The notes: generated by a model from the letters alone, not told the origin. A stretch of DNA of 64,000 nt from Coprinus comatus (GCA_034638255.1 JAWPGT010000096.1:1-64000), one strand, 5' to 3'; positions 33,010-46,900 are shown, counted from the stretch's first letter. Made by a program: numbers and translations.

Positions 33010-34400
33010 ATAGTATTGTCTTCGCCTTCATTTTTAATAAAACCAGCCTATCCCTATGTCTTGTTTACTACACCTATAAATCAATATAAATCGACCAATG
33101 AAGGGATGTCACTTACCACCTACCGCCACACTTTCACTTTCACCTCCTTCACATGTCCTTTTTCCTGTTCATCTACACGTCGTGGCTCGTTCGAATGTTC
33201 AGGAAGCCATGGATGACGAGTCTGAAACGGATCAACCCGACACTGACAGTATTAAGAGCCGAAATCGAGATTTGGTGTCTGATGTTTGGACCGAGTTTTT
33301 TTAAATTTTATAGGCATCCCTTTGGATATATAGATTCTATGTTTCAGAAGAGTGCTAGAATATGGTTGAAGGGGTTGAATAAAGGAGATCCGGAATATGT
33401 GAGTTACTTCCAAAATCTGAGCAATTTGCCTTACACGTCTTGTATCATACTCGATTTTTGTTTTGTTGGTTTTCTAGATTTGCGAATTATGTATGATTCA
33501 ACCAGGTTCTAGAATCAGATGTAAGAGTAAGAGTATACAATGTCAATTATGTGTTGAAAGATATTGTGTTTGTTCGCGTACACATGCTATTAGAAAGCGA
33601 ATGATTATGGAGAAATTGAGGTTGGAGGAAATGGAGTATGATTACCATGTGAAACTTGTTCCTCCTAGAGGAAGTGGTGTTTGTGATGGCCACGTTGGTA
33701 CTGGTATTCATGAGGATTCCGGACAGGTGTCCGGGACTGAGACTAGAGCTGGTGTAGATTGCGACTGCAGTCTACCCTTATTACTATGAAGGTGGCGAGC
33801 CCGGTTGCGAAGCCTCCGACTTTAGTTTTGACGAGGAAGAGACCGAAGAGGAAAGGGAAAGGTACTGATAGAAAGGAATATGGGAATGGGAATGGTCGTG
33901 GAAGACGAAAAAAGAGACACCTTATCAGGTTCGTTAACTTCACACCGGCATTTCTCTCCTCCGGATCTGATCCTCATTTTGGTTTTCATTCTGGTTCAAA
34001 AGTCGAATCCGAATCTGAGATGGAAGCTGAGTCAAAGGAAGGTGAATTAGAACATGAGACGACAATGATGGATGGTGAACCTGGCTCTGATAAAGAAAAT
34101 CAAAAGATTGGGTTGCATTGTATAGGTCAGAAGCGACCTGCTTTATACATGCTGGTGACGCATCAACGTCAAACATCAGGAATGAAGATTTCATCACAGA
34201 ATCTGACGTCCCAGTCACCGGATCTTGCAGAGAATCCAACTGAAATCGTAGCTTTCAATGTAATGCTTGGACTTCATCTATGCATGGTAGACCTCAACCG
34301 ACTACTACTCGAGGAGCTCAGAAAGCATCGGTTGGGCACTCAGCAAGGATTCAAGGCCATCCTGGGAATATAAATGGTCAACCAACTAGGAGCGCCGACA
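33010..34400 (+). pseudogene. Cys-motif family copy with poly-T frameshift
   Basis: Exon 1: the segment MDDESET at 33209 and DVWTEFF are in one frame, then one extra T in the TTTTTTT run at 33295-33301 shifts the rest (the FYRHPFGYIDSMFQKSARIWLKGLNKGDPEY region, split across two frames). The Cys exon starts at 33478 after TTTCTAG: ICELCMIQPGSRIRC, then the CxC pair is lost by Cys to Ser, then CQLCVERYCVCSR. The MEKLRLEEMEYDYH segment and the PPRGSG motif follow in frame. Acidic (34020-34110) and basic parts are present. Probably dead because of the frameshift, though six of seven motif cysteines stay. Confidence 0.65.
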
Positions 34401-35850
34401 ATAGCAAACTTGAATACCCTCTTTAAAACCTTCAATGTTGTTGGTAGATGTCATGCTGACTCTGGCAGAGAGAACGTCATCAACGTAATTAGAATAATAC
34501 CTAATACCTAGACTTTGTGTTGATACTCAGTGTATTTTGTGAGATATCTAAAGAAGTAGAGATTTGACTTTAAATCAAAATCATGAGGTACAGTCGACGC
34601 TCTGACCATCGTTCTATTTTAGTCCATTATCCAGGGTGTTGACACATCACGTCATACCAAAACTCTCTCTCTTCCCAACACTTTAGTCCTCTGCTTCACT
34701 TGATCTGCGCTGGCTGTCCTTTTCCGACTAGATTTGGCCTTCCTCTGGAATCAACACGTCTCTTGGCTACTAGTCTACCGCGTCTCTTGGCACTTTTGCT
34801 TATTTGGGCATTGAACACTCCCGTACTTGCAGTGGCTTCCAACCATAGGATGCACATTGGAAGCGTACTTGGATAGGTCGTGTATGTTATCATTTGGGCA
34901 TCTGGATGACGTGGTGGATGATGCATGCATGCATTGTGGTTAGGAAGGACTAGTATTATTGTGAGTTATGTCATTTATACAGTACGTGTATCTACTCAAT
35001 GCAACATCGGCATACCTTTTCAAGCTCTACATATGTATCCTGTCATACTACGATGATGATAAAACAAAGGCCTGTCACAATTCACAAGTGCTCCGTCCCC
35101 GGCATATTGGATTTGTCGCGCTTCGTGTCATGCGTATTCTCTGCATGAAGTTCTATCGATCCCTGACTTCACAAGACATTGACCGAGGCGCACGATATGA
35201 GGGTTACACGGTGATGTTGAGAAAAGTGTGAAGGGGCTGGAAAAATAGAGGAAAACACGGAGCACTGGTACGTCACAAGCCTATCTTTTGTATTCACCTA
35301 TATTGATAATGCACTAGAACTACATAAAGACATCCGTAGCATTAAAAATGTCATTGATACTGGAATAATTCAATATTTCCAGATCCCGAACATCATTCAT
35401 CCTATAATAACCTCGCTCAACATTGACCCCGTTCTCCAAGCTACAAGACATCTCTTTCCGCCAGTTGACCATCACCACAAATCTCTTTTTCTTTTTCCAT
35501 TGTACAGAGGAGTCATAAAGAAGTCAGGTCGATGATATTTCAACTGGTATTACTTGAATCCTGTTGGAATATGTGGTGTATGTATGCGCTGCGCACGCTG
35601 CAGTTGCAGTTTCTTTGTTCGGTTTTTCTTCTTGGATCGCTTCAATGGTGCTTCTCATTTGGTTTTGACTTCCAGGATTTGTCAGAGGTTCTAATGGAAT
35701 GTTCAACGATCGATAGTACCTGTTAATGCTGATAAAATCCCCCGTGTTCTGGTTCTTGGCCTTTCTCTCTCTTTCTTTGTATAGCGTCTTTCTCTTCCCT
35801 TGCACCTCGCTTATTCGCTCACAGTTCTGTTATCTTCATCTTCACCATTC
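34401..35850. repeat. Connecting repeat (type D), copy 2 of 3
   Basis: Near-duplicate of 16701-18300 and 50931-52300, in the same relation to its neighbours. No gene; the conserved 76-codon minus-strand frame (34696-34926) is identical in 16993-17223, which fits recent duplication rather than selection. Confidence 0.7.
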
Positions 35851-36600
35851 ATGGATACAGCCTATCTCATTTCCTACAAATCAATCTAAATCAACCAACT
35901 GCCACCTATCATCACACTTCCACTTCCCCCTCGTTCACCAGTCGCACCTGACTCGAATGTCCAGGAAGTCATGGATGACGAGTCTGAAGCTGTAAGTAGT
36001 GACCCCGTTGTCCAATTTGCTTGACACTAACAGTAGTAAGAATCGAAATCGGGATTTAGAGTTTTTTTAAACTTCATAGACATCTTTTGGACGTATGAAC
36101 ATTGGATTCTATGTTTCAAAGAATTAGTACGATGTGGCTGCATGGCTTGAATCAAGGAGATCCAGAAAATGTAAGTACTGATGGCTTGACACGCTCTATT
36201 CTGACGCTGACGTATTTTTTTGTATTCTTGCCATGATTTTCTAGATTTGTGAATTATGCACAATTCAACCCTAGTGTTCAGCTGGGACAAATTGGATACC
36301 CGCCGTGGTCTGCTCGCATTACCACAAAGGTGGCGAGCCTGGTTGCTAAAGTTCCGTCATCAGTTTTGACGAAGACTATCCAAGAGGAAAGGGAAAGGGT
36401 TGATAGGAAGGGATATGGTAATGGAAGCGGAAATGGAAATGGTCATAGAGAACGAAAACCAGCACAAATGTTATCAAGTTCGTCAGATTCACATCTCTCT
36501 CCTTCTGACACAGTTCTTATCCTCATTCAAGGGAAGGTGAATCCGAGTCCGACGACGAATTAGAATATGTGATTACCAAGCATTTATATTCTCGGCATGG
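35851..36600 (+). pseudogene. Cys-motif family copy, shortened
   Basis: 35851 starts a reduced exon 1 (MDTAYLISYKSI), and 36100-36170 keeps a version of the MFQRISTMWLHGLNQGDPEN end followed by a GTAAGT donor. The Cys exon at 36245 reads ICELCTIQP and then breaks into the later VQLGQIGYPPWSA part, so the core of the motif is missing. The basic segment (RERVDRKGYGNGSG) follows. A relic. Confidence 0.55.
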
Positions 36601-37260
36601 TGATTATTACTCTGATGTTTCGGAATAGCTGATCAATTGACTGGTGTCCATGTGTCGTTACGTCGATGACAACCCTCTATTCCCCAACGTTTATTGGTAC
36701 GCTTCACTCGATCTGTGTCTGTTATCTTCCTACTGCATCCACATGTCTTCCTCATCGCTACTAGCCTGTTATGACTCTCTACTAGTTCATAATTTATCGC
36801 CTGAAGGCTTTATCTTCATATCCGAGATTCCAAACTTCAGGGCTTTACTTTTACACTGTCTGATCATGGTTTACTGCCAGAAAAAATATTTTTTTCATGT
36901 GGACTCTACGTATGCTGAAGACAATTGGGAGGCTGATCTCGCTGTGTACTGATTTGGGCTCTTACTAAGGGTTTAATTTGAGCGTCAAAACATGCTGTCA
37001 TCACAAGGAACAGCGGGCCCTTCTGGATACATAAAAGGTTGTACTCGTAACTCAGCTGTATTTCTCACAGTGGAATCAAGAAGTCAAAAGTGTGATTGAC
37101 GCCGAATTGGTCCAACAACGTGTTTGAAGAACTGTGATAATCAGTGGGTGCATGCTCAATACTGTTCTTTCCTATTCCACCACAATCATTCCCAAGGCAC
37201 TCCATGCCAGTGTACCTGGTACAAAACAAACACTAGCATCGGTCTACTATTGGTAAACTA
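36601..37260. other. Spacer, origin unclear
   Basis: 36690-36760 carries the repeat core ('acgcttcactcgatctgtgt'). A + strand open frame reading through to 36952 (NFRALLLHCLIMVYCQKKYFF) has no start context or second copy. I see nothing firm here. Confidence 0.3.
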
Positions 37261-37625
37261 TAGTATGTCTCGATGGCACTCGAAATCCAGTTTCACCTGT
37301 TCTTTCATCATTGCAGGATTTCGAAGAACATTCACCCAATACTAAATAGTGTTTCAGTCGTGCCTGCTGGGCCAGAAATCCCACCAGCCATGAATGCGAT
37401 TTCAACTTCTGCATCCAGTCGGCCCACATCACCTCTTCCCAACGAGAGATCCACCAGTCAGGATTCACACGTTATCACTCACTCCTCCAGCTAGACGTCG
37501 CTGGGCTTTGGACAGTAAACCAAGCCTTGCCCTCTGCGTCGGCACAAGATCAAGAAAGCACTCCATCAACTTTATCTCTGTCTACACATTATCATGTCAA
37601 AGAGTTGACCGATTCTCAGGCTTAA
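37261..37625 (+). pseudogene. DUF6535 3' end fragment (Ser/Thr/Pro-rich tail)
   Basis: It begins at 'ctcgaaatccagtttcacct' and matches the last 300 bp of copies 3 and 4 (SSRPTSPLPNERSTSQDSHVI in a + strand frame, ending in TTGACCGATTCTCAGGCTTAA). One frameshift and a stop (ACTAAATAG) break it. The rest of the gene is absent; the fragment marks the end of segmental duplication unit 1. Confidence 0.75.
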
Positions 37626-38400
37626 CCACTAGTGTTGGAAACAGAATCCGCGTCACAAAATTACAGTATTGCAATCTAGTGATTTTCTGGAAACATTAGG
37701 GTGACACAAAATATTCTTCCAACTCTTGATCGTAGGAAAGTTCGACACTAATATATGTGATTGTCTTTAACACTAAACGAATACATGTTTGAGTCCTCAA
37801 AGAGTCGAGAAGATATATTTACCATTGGAAATTTAAGGGACATAGTGGTTGTAAAAAGCTTTGTTCATGAGGTCAATATGTAAGGTGTATTGTACTAAAT
37901 CGATAGAGATGGTATTTACATATGCTCCATACCCTTATCGCATCTGACATGGACTTCCCATCCTGGTTTCGTTCTCTGAAATCTCTTCACCCTATTGTGC
38001 AGCATACTCACAGTGTACACCCATACCTATATGTGCAAACACATTCATTAACGTCGTAAAGGTACATCCTTATACCACCCAAGAATTAGCACATATCTGA
38101 ATAGCGGCGTGAGTTGGATCAAAGGTTCACAGTACTCCGGTTAAGCTGTTTCTTGTTTGCTGTTGCGATAGATCACTATTGAACGAATTCCTTTTCAGTA
38201 CAATGAGACGTCAGTGTGTATGGAAATTAAAATTGAGGGGTTGAAGAATAGGTTGAAAGGAGTGATACCCATGGCTTTCAGCGAAAGTGGTATTGTGGAA
38301 TACCGGCGTCAGAAACAGGAGCGAAAACTAGGAAGTACATAGATTTGGATTAGGATTCCAACCAACGTAAACACTCCAAACTAGATTGTTGAACGTTTAC
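37626..38400. other. 3' flank shared with DUF6535 copies 3 and 4
   Basis: Parallels 30664-31380 and 47010-47760. No gene. Confidence 0.5.
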
Positions 38401-39310
38401 TTTGAAATCTGAGGGGGATCCCGTTGATGAAGAAGAAGTCGATGGTTTGTACCATAATATTTGAATTCGGAACTCTTGATACGAGGGTTGTTAGGGGGTC
38501 GTTAGGTGTAGAAGTGGGTGGCATATAACGAGTGTCTGTGATATTCAATTCAGTCGATCAAAGATTGGTGGTATCGAAATTCTTTAAAACGATGTCAGAA
38601 TGAGTACGTGTTTTAGCAAATGGAATATGTAAAGAGGAAACGGGTAAGAAGAAATAAAAAAAAAGTAAAACTCACCCCGTTTTCAAGGGTACACACAGAC
38701 CAACTCCACTCCTCTGTCATAACATTATCGATCTCTACAGCTCCTGTACACACGTGAAAAGAGACAGCCAATGATCTCTGTGATTTATCATAGACAATGG
38801 AACAAAACCGAACATACAAAAGATGAACCCAAGTTTCTTCATCCGAGTCAGCCATTTTATTGTTGTAGAATTAAGAACGTACGTAACCGTAACCGTAACC
38901 TTTTCACGAGTTTAAGAGGTTCCTGTAGATGTGAAGTGCTATCAATACACGTGAAGATGATTTATGATATAGAACAAGGTGAGAAAGAACTCGGAAGATA
39001 AAACCAATATGATACTTGCCCTTCCGTACACTATGATAGCGTTGGAAAAGCGTAGGTTCAGTGTGAAGCACCGTCTTACCTCCAGGCATTCGAAGTAATG
39101 TTGTTGGTTGGTTGACAATGAGCTTTGGAAGTACGCAGTTGAACGAGACAAGAAACAACTCACCATAATAAGATATCGATTCCTGTAGCTTCTATCTTAT
39201 TTCCCCAGCTCTAAGGTGTGTAACACCTCGACTCTAGTTAAACGCAGCCCCTCCTGATAAGGGACAATAGTGTGAGCACTGAGCAGCGCCATGGACCAAG
39301 AACTGATGTT
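38401..39310 (-). pseudogene. Minus-strand spliced gene relic, copy b
   Basis: Minus strand: an AWGNKIEATGID-like block near 39210 with a GTGAGT donor, a block near 39090 (MPGGKTVLHTEPTLFQRYH), and the best block 38855-38676 (MADSDEETWVHLLYVRFC, then SIVYDKSQRSLAVSFHV) ending in a GTGAGT donor. A further block (PPTSTPNDPLTTLV) lies near 38500. In this copy the acceptor before the 38855 block has lost its AG and the following exon holds a stop, so it is probably dead. Confidence 0.5.
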
Positions 39311-40609
39311 GAAAGTGATTGTGTTCGAGACGTGTGTTGTTGTGGAAGGGTGATAGTGTTGTCAATATACATTTTCAACGTTGGCCTACATATATCATGC
39401 ATTCTGCTTCTGGTTGTCCCTCTCTGCTTGGGGTGCAGCGACCAAAGTCTGGCGTTTCTGCGATACTAATTCATATGAGGACAGCATACAACGTTAACAC
39501 ACACACCTGAACATGTGGGTTTTGTTCAGCAATCAGATTGAGCAAAAGTATGGCATGACCAAAATCCAAGAGCTTGGGCAGTGACCTTGACTGGGGCGTG
39601 ATTTGCGATTGAAGGAGTCTAGTTTGGACAACACGATTGGACCTGGTCTGTGTGTTTCTGCACTTTCAGCGAATTTGAAGCCTCCATTCGGGTTTTGTGT
39701 CTCTGAGAAGTTGTTCGTCATGGAGAAGTAAGTGTTTGGCATTACGTCACTGTTCATCATCCCATCACGTCATACGAGGACGACTTCTCTCCCTGCTACG
39801 CTCTACTTCACTTGATCTGTGCTGGATATGTTCCTCATGAGCTCTTGGTTACCAGCCTGCCAGTCTCTATACAGAACCGTACTTGTGCAGTCATTGCTTG
39901 GACAACTTCGGATTTATACTGCTCTTCAGGCTCAGAGACGCAGATCAGAAGCTCAAATGTACCTTCGGCGTCCTCTTCACCATTCCTATGTCCGTGCTCA
40001 ACCGGAGCTTGGCTTAGACTGGTCGTGTATGTAGTCATTCAGGCCTCGGGTGCATTGTCGATAGATACCGTATGGTTAGGAAGGTCCAATGTAAGTCACA
40101 TCATCTCAATGTATATCCTCAACGTGACAGCTTACCTTTTCACCTTCTACCCAACCTATAATCATCAGTGATCATTCAACACCTAACTACGATGAAGACC
40201 TGACTGTCGCCAATCTGGCTTGAACGAGAAATTATGGTCCTGAATCCTTGTTCTCGCAGCCCTAACGCATACAAGACTCTTTCTGCAGACAACATGGCCG
40301 TGAGTTTCTTGTTCCTTTGCCACAATGTACAGAGGAGTCAACAGATATTTAGGTTGTTCAAATATGTGGTCAACAACGTTTCAACGGATATCATTCCAAG
40401 AAAGTTTAATCCTACTGAAATGTGGCACACTCCTCCGCTGCACAGTCATTGAGGATCTCTTGAGGATCTAGTACCGGTCCGAAAGGACTTGATATAATCC
40501 ACCTCATTCTCCTTCTCCTTCTCTTTCTCTCTTTCTCTCTGCAGTATCCATCACGTTCCTCAGCTCTGGCTCGTTCGCTCGTCCTATTGTCCTCTCCTTC
40601 GTCTTCGTC
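39311..40609. repeat. Connecting repeat (type B), start of duplication unit 2 at about 39776
   Basis: From 39776 onward it pairs with 22741 onward with few changes; the offset is 17,035 bp. Before that, 39500-39775 belongs to the spacer. No gene. Confidence 0.65.
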
Positions 40610-42225
40610 ATGGATCTGGCCTATCTCTTGTCCACTACAACTCCCACGAATCAATCTAAATTAACCAATGGGAAGGATAGGATGTCACTACCACTTATTC
40701 CTTCACCTTCACCTGTCCTTGATCCTGTTCATCCACCAATCGCAGCGGATTCGAGTGTTCTGGAAGCCATGGTTGACGACTCTAAAGCTGCAAGTAGTGA
40801 CCAGTCACTGTACCAACTTGACATTGACAACAGTGAGATTCGAAATCGAGTTTCGGGATATTTGGATAGAGGTTACGTATGGATTCCAAGTTCCAAAAGA
40901 GTTCTAAGGCGTGGTTGAAAAGGTTGAATAACGGAGATCCGGAATATGTAAGTGAAATTTCTGACACGCTCTTTCCGATGCTGTCATTGAATTTTGTTTT
41001 ATTTTTATTTTTCTAGATTTGCGAATCATGTACTATCCAACCAGGCTATAGAGTTGAGTGCGATTGTAGAAGTATACGATGTCAATTATGTGTTGTAACA
41101 CACCATAGTTGTTCACGTACGAAAGCTTTCAGAAAGAGGGTGATCATGGAGAAATTGGGGTTGGAGGAAAAGGAGTATGAGTATTTTGTGAAACTTGTTC
41201 CTCCTAGAGGAAGTGGTGTTTGTGTTAGTCATGTTGGATTGCCGCCGTGGTCTGTTCAGGCTCATATTACTACAAATATGGCGATGGCGATCCTGGTTGC
41301 TGTGACCTCAAAAGGAAAGGGTGTTGATAGAATGGAATATGGGAATGGTCACGGAGGGAGAAAAAAGAGACCGACACCAATATTATCACGTTCGTCATCT
41401 TTCACATTTCTCTCATTCTGACGCAGTTCTCATTTTTTTTTTTTGTCAAAGTTGAACCTGATGAAGATGAATTAGAATACAATGGTGATGGTGAATATGT
41501 CTCAAGTCAAAATATCAGGCTCGCTTGTGTAGGTCAGAAGAGACCCGCACCTCAACTTTTTTCCGTACAGGTGATGCATTGACCTCAAAAGTCAGGAGTG
41601 AAGATTTAGTTATAGAAATTGATGTTGAAGTTATTGGGTTATGTACAGTATCCAAGCGTATTCTTAGCAACCTTCTACACAATGCTCTAACTGTTACGAC
41701 TTCCACAGGTCGTCGAACTCGATCTACTACTACTACTCGAGGAACTCGGAAAACACCTTTCTGTTATTTGACAAGGGAGATTCAAGTCCCTCTCAGGAAT
41801 ATAAATATTCAACCAACTACCAGTGGGAGTGCCGAAATATCTCATAACGATAGAAACAATTTTGATCTACAACCTTTGTTGTCTGGATGACCCGAAGGCA
41901 AGGGAGTATTGACAAGTACACAGTCTCAGGTTGGTATCCAGCAACACAATCAGGTTATGGAAGAGTTACAAGCGATGGAACCCACATTCGCGAGAGTCTC
42001 AATGTATACATGGACACTTCAACTACTACTGATGTGCTTGAATCTCCGTTTCTTAGCCAAGGTGCCTTTAGTGGCTCTGCAGAGAATAGTTGTGACATGG
42101 GAGAAAACGAGTTTATTGGAATGGTTACGACGGAGAGCTTGGAATTGTTGGAGGCCAGTTATCAGTGGGGTTTGGATGGTGATGAGTATATGGTAGTGGA
42201 TGATGAGATTGTTGAGCGAAAGTAA
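40610..42225 (+). pseudogene. Cys-motif family copy with complete Cys cluster and complete C-terminus
   Basis: Exon 1 starts at 40610 (MDLAYLLSTTTPTN) and is open to 40918, but a deletion near 40858 removes the FFKLYRHPF part and shifts the frame. The intron (GTAAGTG to TTTCTAG) is intact. Exon 2 (41017 on) has all seven cysteines: C-x2-C-x9-C-x-C-x4-C-x2-C-x6-C (CESCTIQPGYRVECDC, then CQLC and CSR), continuing in frame through MEKLGLEEKEYEYF, PPRGSG and a basic KKRPTP stretch. Exon 3 starts after a short intron ending GACGCAG (acidic EPDEDE) and has a stop at GATGAATTAG. The last 112 codons (41887-42225) are open and match 2747-3085. It is the best template of the family, yet itself broken. 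Confidence 0.65.
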
Positions 42226-43147
42226 CGTGTACTTGGACAAGAAAGAAAAGGAAAGGAGGCCGATTGTAATGTCACAGTGCGCTTTCGTCGTTTTATAACA
42301 TCAACATTCGTGAAATTCTATGGTTCCTCAAGTTGTTGGTGTATGCTCTGTTTCTGTCTTGCCTCGGCCGCTGCAAATAAATCCACAGACTTCGCCTCGG
42401 AATATTATAACCCTTGAGTAATTTTCGGGTTGGCTCTATCTCCGACAATATGACCTGTCTCAACTACGCTCACGAGCGTATAATGCCATAGCGAGTCTAG
42501 GAAAACTATATGTATTGTGATTGGCTTGTTGGATAAATGTCTGAGGCCTGAAGGGTTGGATTTGGGATTTGGGAGGAGCATAGTGTGATGGAGGTACCAC
42601 TTGAGTAGCACGAGTATAGTAAGCATACTACACTATGGAGTGGCGACAAAAAGAGAAAGGGGGAATAGAGAGCACTGAAACAGTAATAGACTATAGTTCA
42701 AATATATCCACCGATCACACTGAGGAATGTTACCCAAACCATACACGGCCAATCTACTGAAAGAGTCGTAAAATAAAAATGGAAAGGACATGTTTTATAC
42801 TCTTGTCAGTGTTTCCATCTCTCAGAAACTTCAGGTAGCAACAGTTCCAGATTTTGTTCCAAAACGTGATCTATGTTGTTGGTGTTGGCGAACAATGTGG
42901 CCACAGATCCTCACTACTTGGTTTTAGGGTCTTATCGTAATAAAATGCCAATGGAGGAACCTCATAAACTGGTCAGCGCGCTTCTAGATTTTCAGTGCCT
43001 ACATGTCGAGTTTCTTCCTCGACGTTGTGACCATTCAAGTTGATCTATTTTAGTCCTGTTGTTGATGCATCAACTCATCACGTCATAACCAAAGACGACT
43101 CTTCTGCTTCACCCCATGGGCGCTGACCTGGCGCTGACTGTCTTTTT
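42226..43147. repeat. Repeat region, copy of 24540-25340
   Basis: 42330-43130 runs parallel to 24540-25330. At about 43144 it jumps to the sequence that stands at 26804 in unit 1. No gene. Confidence 0.65.
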
Positions 43148-43979
43148 GGACCTGTAAGAAAGCCCATTGGTAAGAGTCAAGGCTGGTTGGTTTAGTTCCA
43201 TACAGAAGGATCTAGCTTGAGTTCGATGATGATGTGAAAACTCATCCCAGATTATCCCAGTTGCGTTTAACCTGGAAATGTAAGAAGGATCGCGTAAATT
43301 TAAATGATTCCCATGTCAAATGACACACACTGGGTTACCCGGTTAAGGAAGCTACACGCCGAAGATCGATATCCCCCATACTGATTGGAGAGTGGTTTGG
43401 AACACCGACTACTATATGGTAGTCCGAGGCACGTGTACCAGGTATTCCAATGAAGACTACAGTATCCTGCAGCATGTATAAGGTTGTGTGTGTGTAATTT
43501 TTGTGACAGTTGCTGTTGAACGTTTGAACATTGAATGATTGATATGTATCTACTATGGCCCCAATGGTGTCTCCTGGTAAGTACTATGATGCTTCTGAAC
43601 ATGCGCTCGAGCAATGATTGGCTATCGGCCTTGTCATGTTAAGCGCACGCTGAGTGTTTCTAAATCAACGCATGGGTGTCTGACCCGAATAGCAACAATG
43701 GTTGAAGAAAATCTGATCCACTCTCTCATTCCAGCAATCTCGCACAGTGGAGCCCCCCAATATTAGAACCATTACTATGTAACTATATTCATAGATGTCT
43801 TTCCAGAGAATGCGTTTTAGATTTACTGGTAGACGCTGAACATCTAGATCTGTGCATATTCAAACTGGTGTGTTACTACATAAGAGAAGACTGAATATTG
43901 ATGTTGCTAGTGCTCTCTAACCGCCCCCATCTTGAACTTTTGATTCCACCTTGCTTGAATAACAGCAAACGTCTTTGTT
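43148..43979. promoter_or_regulatory. 5' flank of DUF6535 copy 4
   Basis: Same as 26804-27636 with few changes. Starts sharply at the duplication junction. Core promoter elements not identified. Confidence 0.45.
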
Positions 43980-46900
43980 ATGCCTCGCCATCGTATGGTA
44001 CATTGTAGTAATTGCCTTGAATTAGAATGAATGTCCTGACCACACCACTGTCTAGTTTCCTTTTATTCGATAAATATGATTGCTGATGGTAGGAATATAG
44101 CGTTTGAAGGTATAGATCTGGTAAGTCAAGCTCGTTGGAGAATCATGTTATAAATGCTAATATATGTATGCTTAGAATTTGAAGGTTGTGGATGAGGATG
44201 CGGACGCGAAACGATGGGAAGGGCTGAACAGGAAGGCAGAGTCTTTGACAAAGGAAACATACGAGAGTTGGACAAAAGGATTGAATAATCTTCTCATTTT
44301 TGTAAGCAGCCTTGACTCTGGGATTGTAATATATACTTATGATAATCTTTTACAGGCTGGTCTCTTTTCGGCAATTGTCACCGCTTTTACTATCGAAGCC
44401 GCCAGGACAATACAGGGCGATCCAGCAGAGACGACAGTACTTTTACTACGAACAATCATCCTGCAACTAAATAATCAATCAAATCCACAAGCAAATATTC
44501 CTATTCCCCTCAACCCAGAAATGACGCCTTCCATCTCCTCTCAGCGCATCAATGTGTTATTCTCTGTCAGCCTTGCACTTAGTCTTGTTTCGGTTCTGGG
44601 AGGGATTCTGTGTCTACAATGGCTGCAAGAGTTTAGTAGGAATATCACAGGTGTATCAAACAGAGATGACCTATTTCTACAACATCAACGTCATGAGAGT
44701 CTCCGGAAGTGGGGTGTCTTGATCATCCTCAATATGATACCACTTTTCCTACTGATTGCGCTTGGTCTCTTCTTCGTTGGGTTCATGGTCTTGCAATGGG
44801 AATCAAAGTCACTTGCCTCTGGACCTGTGACGTTCCTTGTTGCTCTATCTGGTGGATTTATCATCTGTACCACAGTCCTCCCGACCTGCCAGTTCCTCTT
44901 CCTTGTAGGAAAATCAACTCGTGCAAATGACCACGTGTTACCTCGACCGGTCCTTTGTCCATATCGATCACCTCAATCATGGCTTTTTCATGTAATCCTG
45001 CAAAAGCTTTTTTTCCTTATCACCAATCTGCCACTATTGAAGCTAAGATCGGACTTCTGGAACACATTGAAGGGCATCAGCAGTTGGTTGGAATATGATA
45101 CGAACGGTGTGAAAAGGTGGAAAGAGAAAGCAGGGGCTGTGGAATCAATACATCAATCATTGTTGTGGATATCACGCGAGTACAGACAGGCGACTACAGT
45201 TGCCCTGGATGCGTACTATTGTATGGTATTTGCATCTTGTCATGGGTCATGGATGAAGTTGAAGGAAAAAGATGTACCTGCCGATGTCAAGTGGAATTGG
45301 GAGGAGCAAGTGTTGTTGACATCATTTGAAGGAGAGAATAACCTCAATAACACTGAAATTGTCCAGAAGATTCGTGGGAAGGCAGTGATTGACGCAACGG
45401 TAGAATGGAATAGGTCACCTGTCTCTTTGATACGCCCTGCTCCTCTGTCAGATATTTCGGCATTGGAGAAATCCATTTGTGATATGGACCTTTTTTCTCG
45501 AACAGGTAAAGTCTATTATATGTTATATATATTCCTTTAGTAATATTTGGTCTAGCTCTCTTACAAGACATTGCTACTGGCTTGACGAGTTCTGAGAATA
45601 CGTGGGTTACTCCAGAGAATGCTGTTGCTGTTACCTGCCATGTGATCGATCAAGACTCTTGGCATGGGCATGAGACAATTCCCATTTGGGAAGAACTGTG
45701 CAAACGTCCAACCACTCGATTACTTCCTCACATACGTCATCTCTGCGACAAACTTCGGGATAAGTACAGCTCAGAGCATGAGTGTGGAGCCTTGGTCTGG
45801 ATATTCAACAGAGTCTTTCCTTGTGTGGACTCTGCACACTACAAAGATGTTGCACCAATACTTGGCAGTCTGCTTGTGGGATGTAATAAATGCTTTATTT
45901 ACTATCGTTCGTCTTCTCATCTACTCTGCCATCTCTCTCTGACCACCATTACTCCTCAGGTGCTGCAGAACCCTTCCTCAAAATCATAAAAGACCTTGCC
46001 TCAAAGCATCTCATTGGCAAAGAAGAATCATTGGATCGCATCTTTCTCTACACTAAACACATCCTACAACACTCATCGGGGCTATCCAACATACTTCCTT
46101 CCATCGAAACAACCCTCAACGCAATACTCTCTGCTGCAGAAGAACACGTTCAACACTCGCCCTCAGAAGATTCTGTCCTGTACCCAAATCGATTCACCAT
46201 TCCACACACACTGCTTAGACCTGGCCGTAAAGAAAACCTGGAGCCTGTATGGGCTTTGATAGACGACTTCAACGTGAGATTGCAGGAGGTATGGGGTATC
46301 CATGAGGTTGTTGAGTCTGGTGGTGAAGCATCAGGACAAATTGAGCATATACCCACTTCTGGTACGTCGCAAATCTCCTCCCGTAATATATCTAACAGTC
46401 TACTCAAAGTCGAAGACACTGGCCAAATCGTTTCAGCAACACACACTACTGAGGATCTACCTATGGCCACTACACCGGATCCCATCATTTCCCTGTCAGC
46501 TTCCCTGCAATCTAACAAATTTCATGAAACAGACTTACACAATGAAACAACTGACCAAGTTACTCCAGCAATATATTCTACTGAAGCTCTGCCCATGTCT
46601 ACTACACCCTCCTTGCCAGCTCCCTTGCAATCCTACAATTTTCACGAAACAGCCACTGCCCCGGGCGTTGGCGTTCGAAATCTAGTTTCACCTGTTCTTT
46701 CATCATCGCAAGATTTCGAACAACAGTCATCTAATAGCGTTTCAGTTGTCCCTGCTAGGCCAGCAATCCCACCAGCCACGAATGTGATTTCAACTTCCGC
46801 ACCCGGTCCACCCACATCACCTCTTCCCAACGAGACATCCACCAGTCAAGATTCACACGTTATCACTCCCTACTCACAACCAGACGTCGCTGGACCTGGG

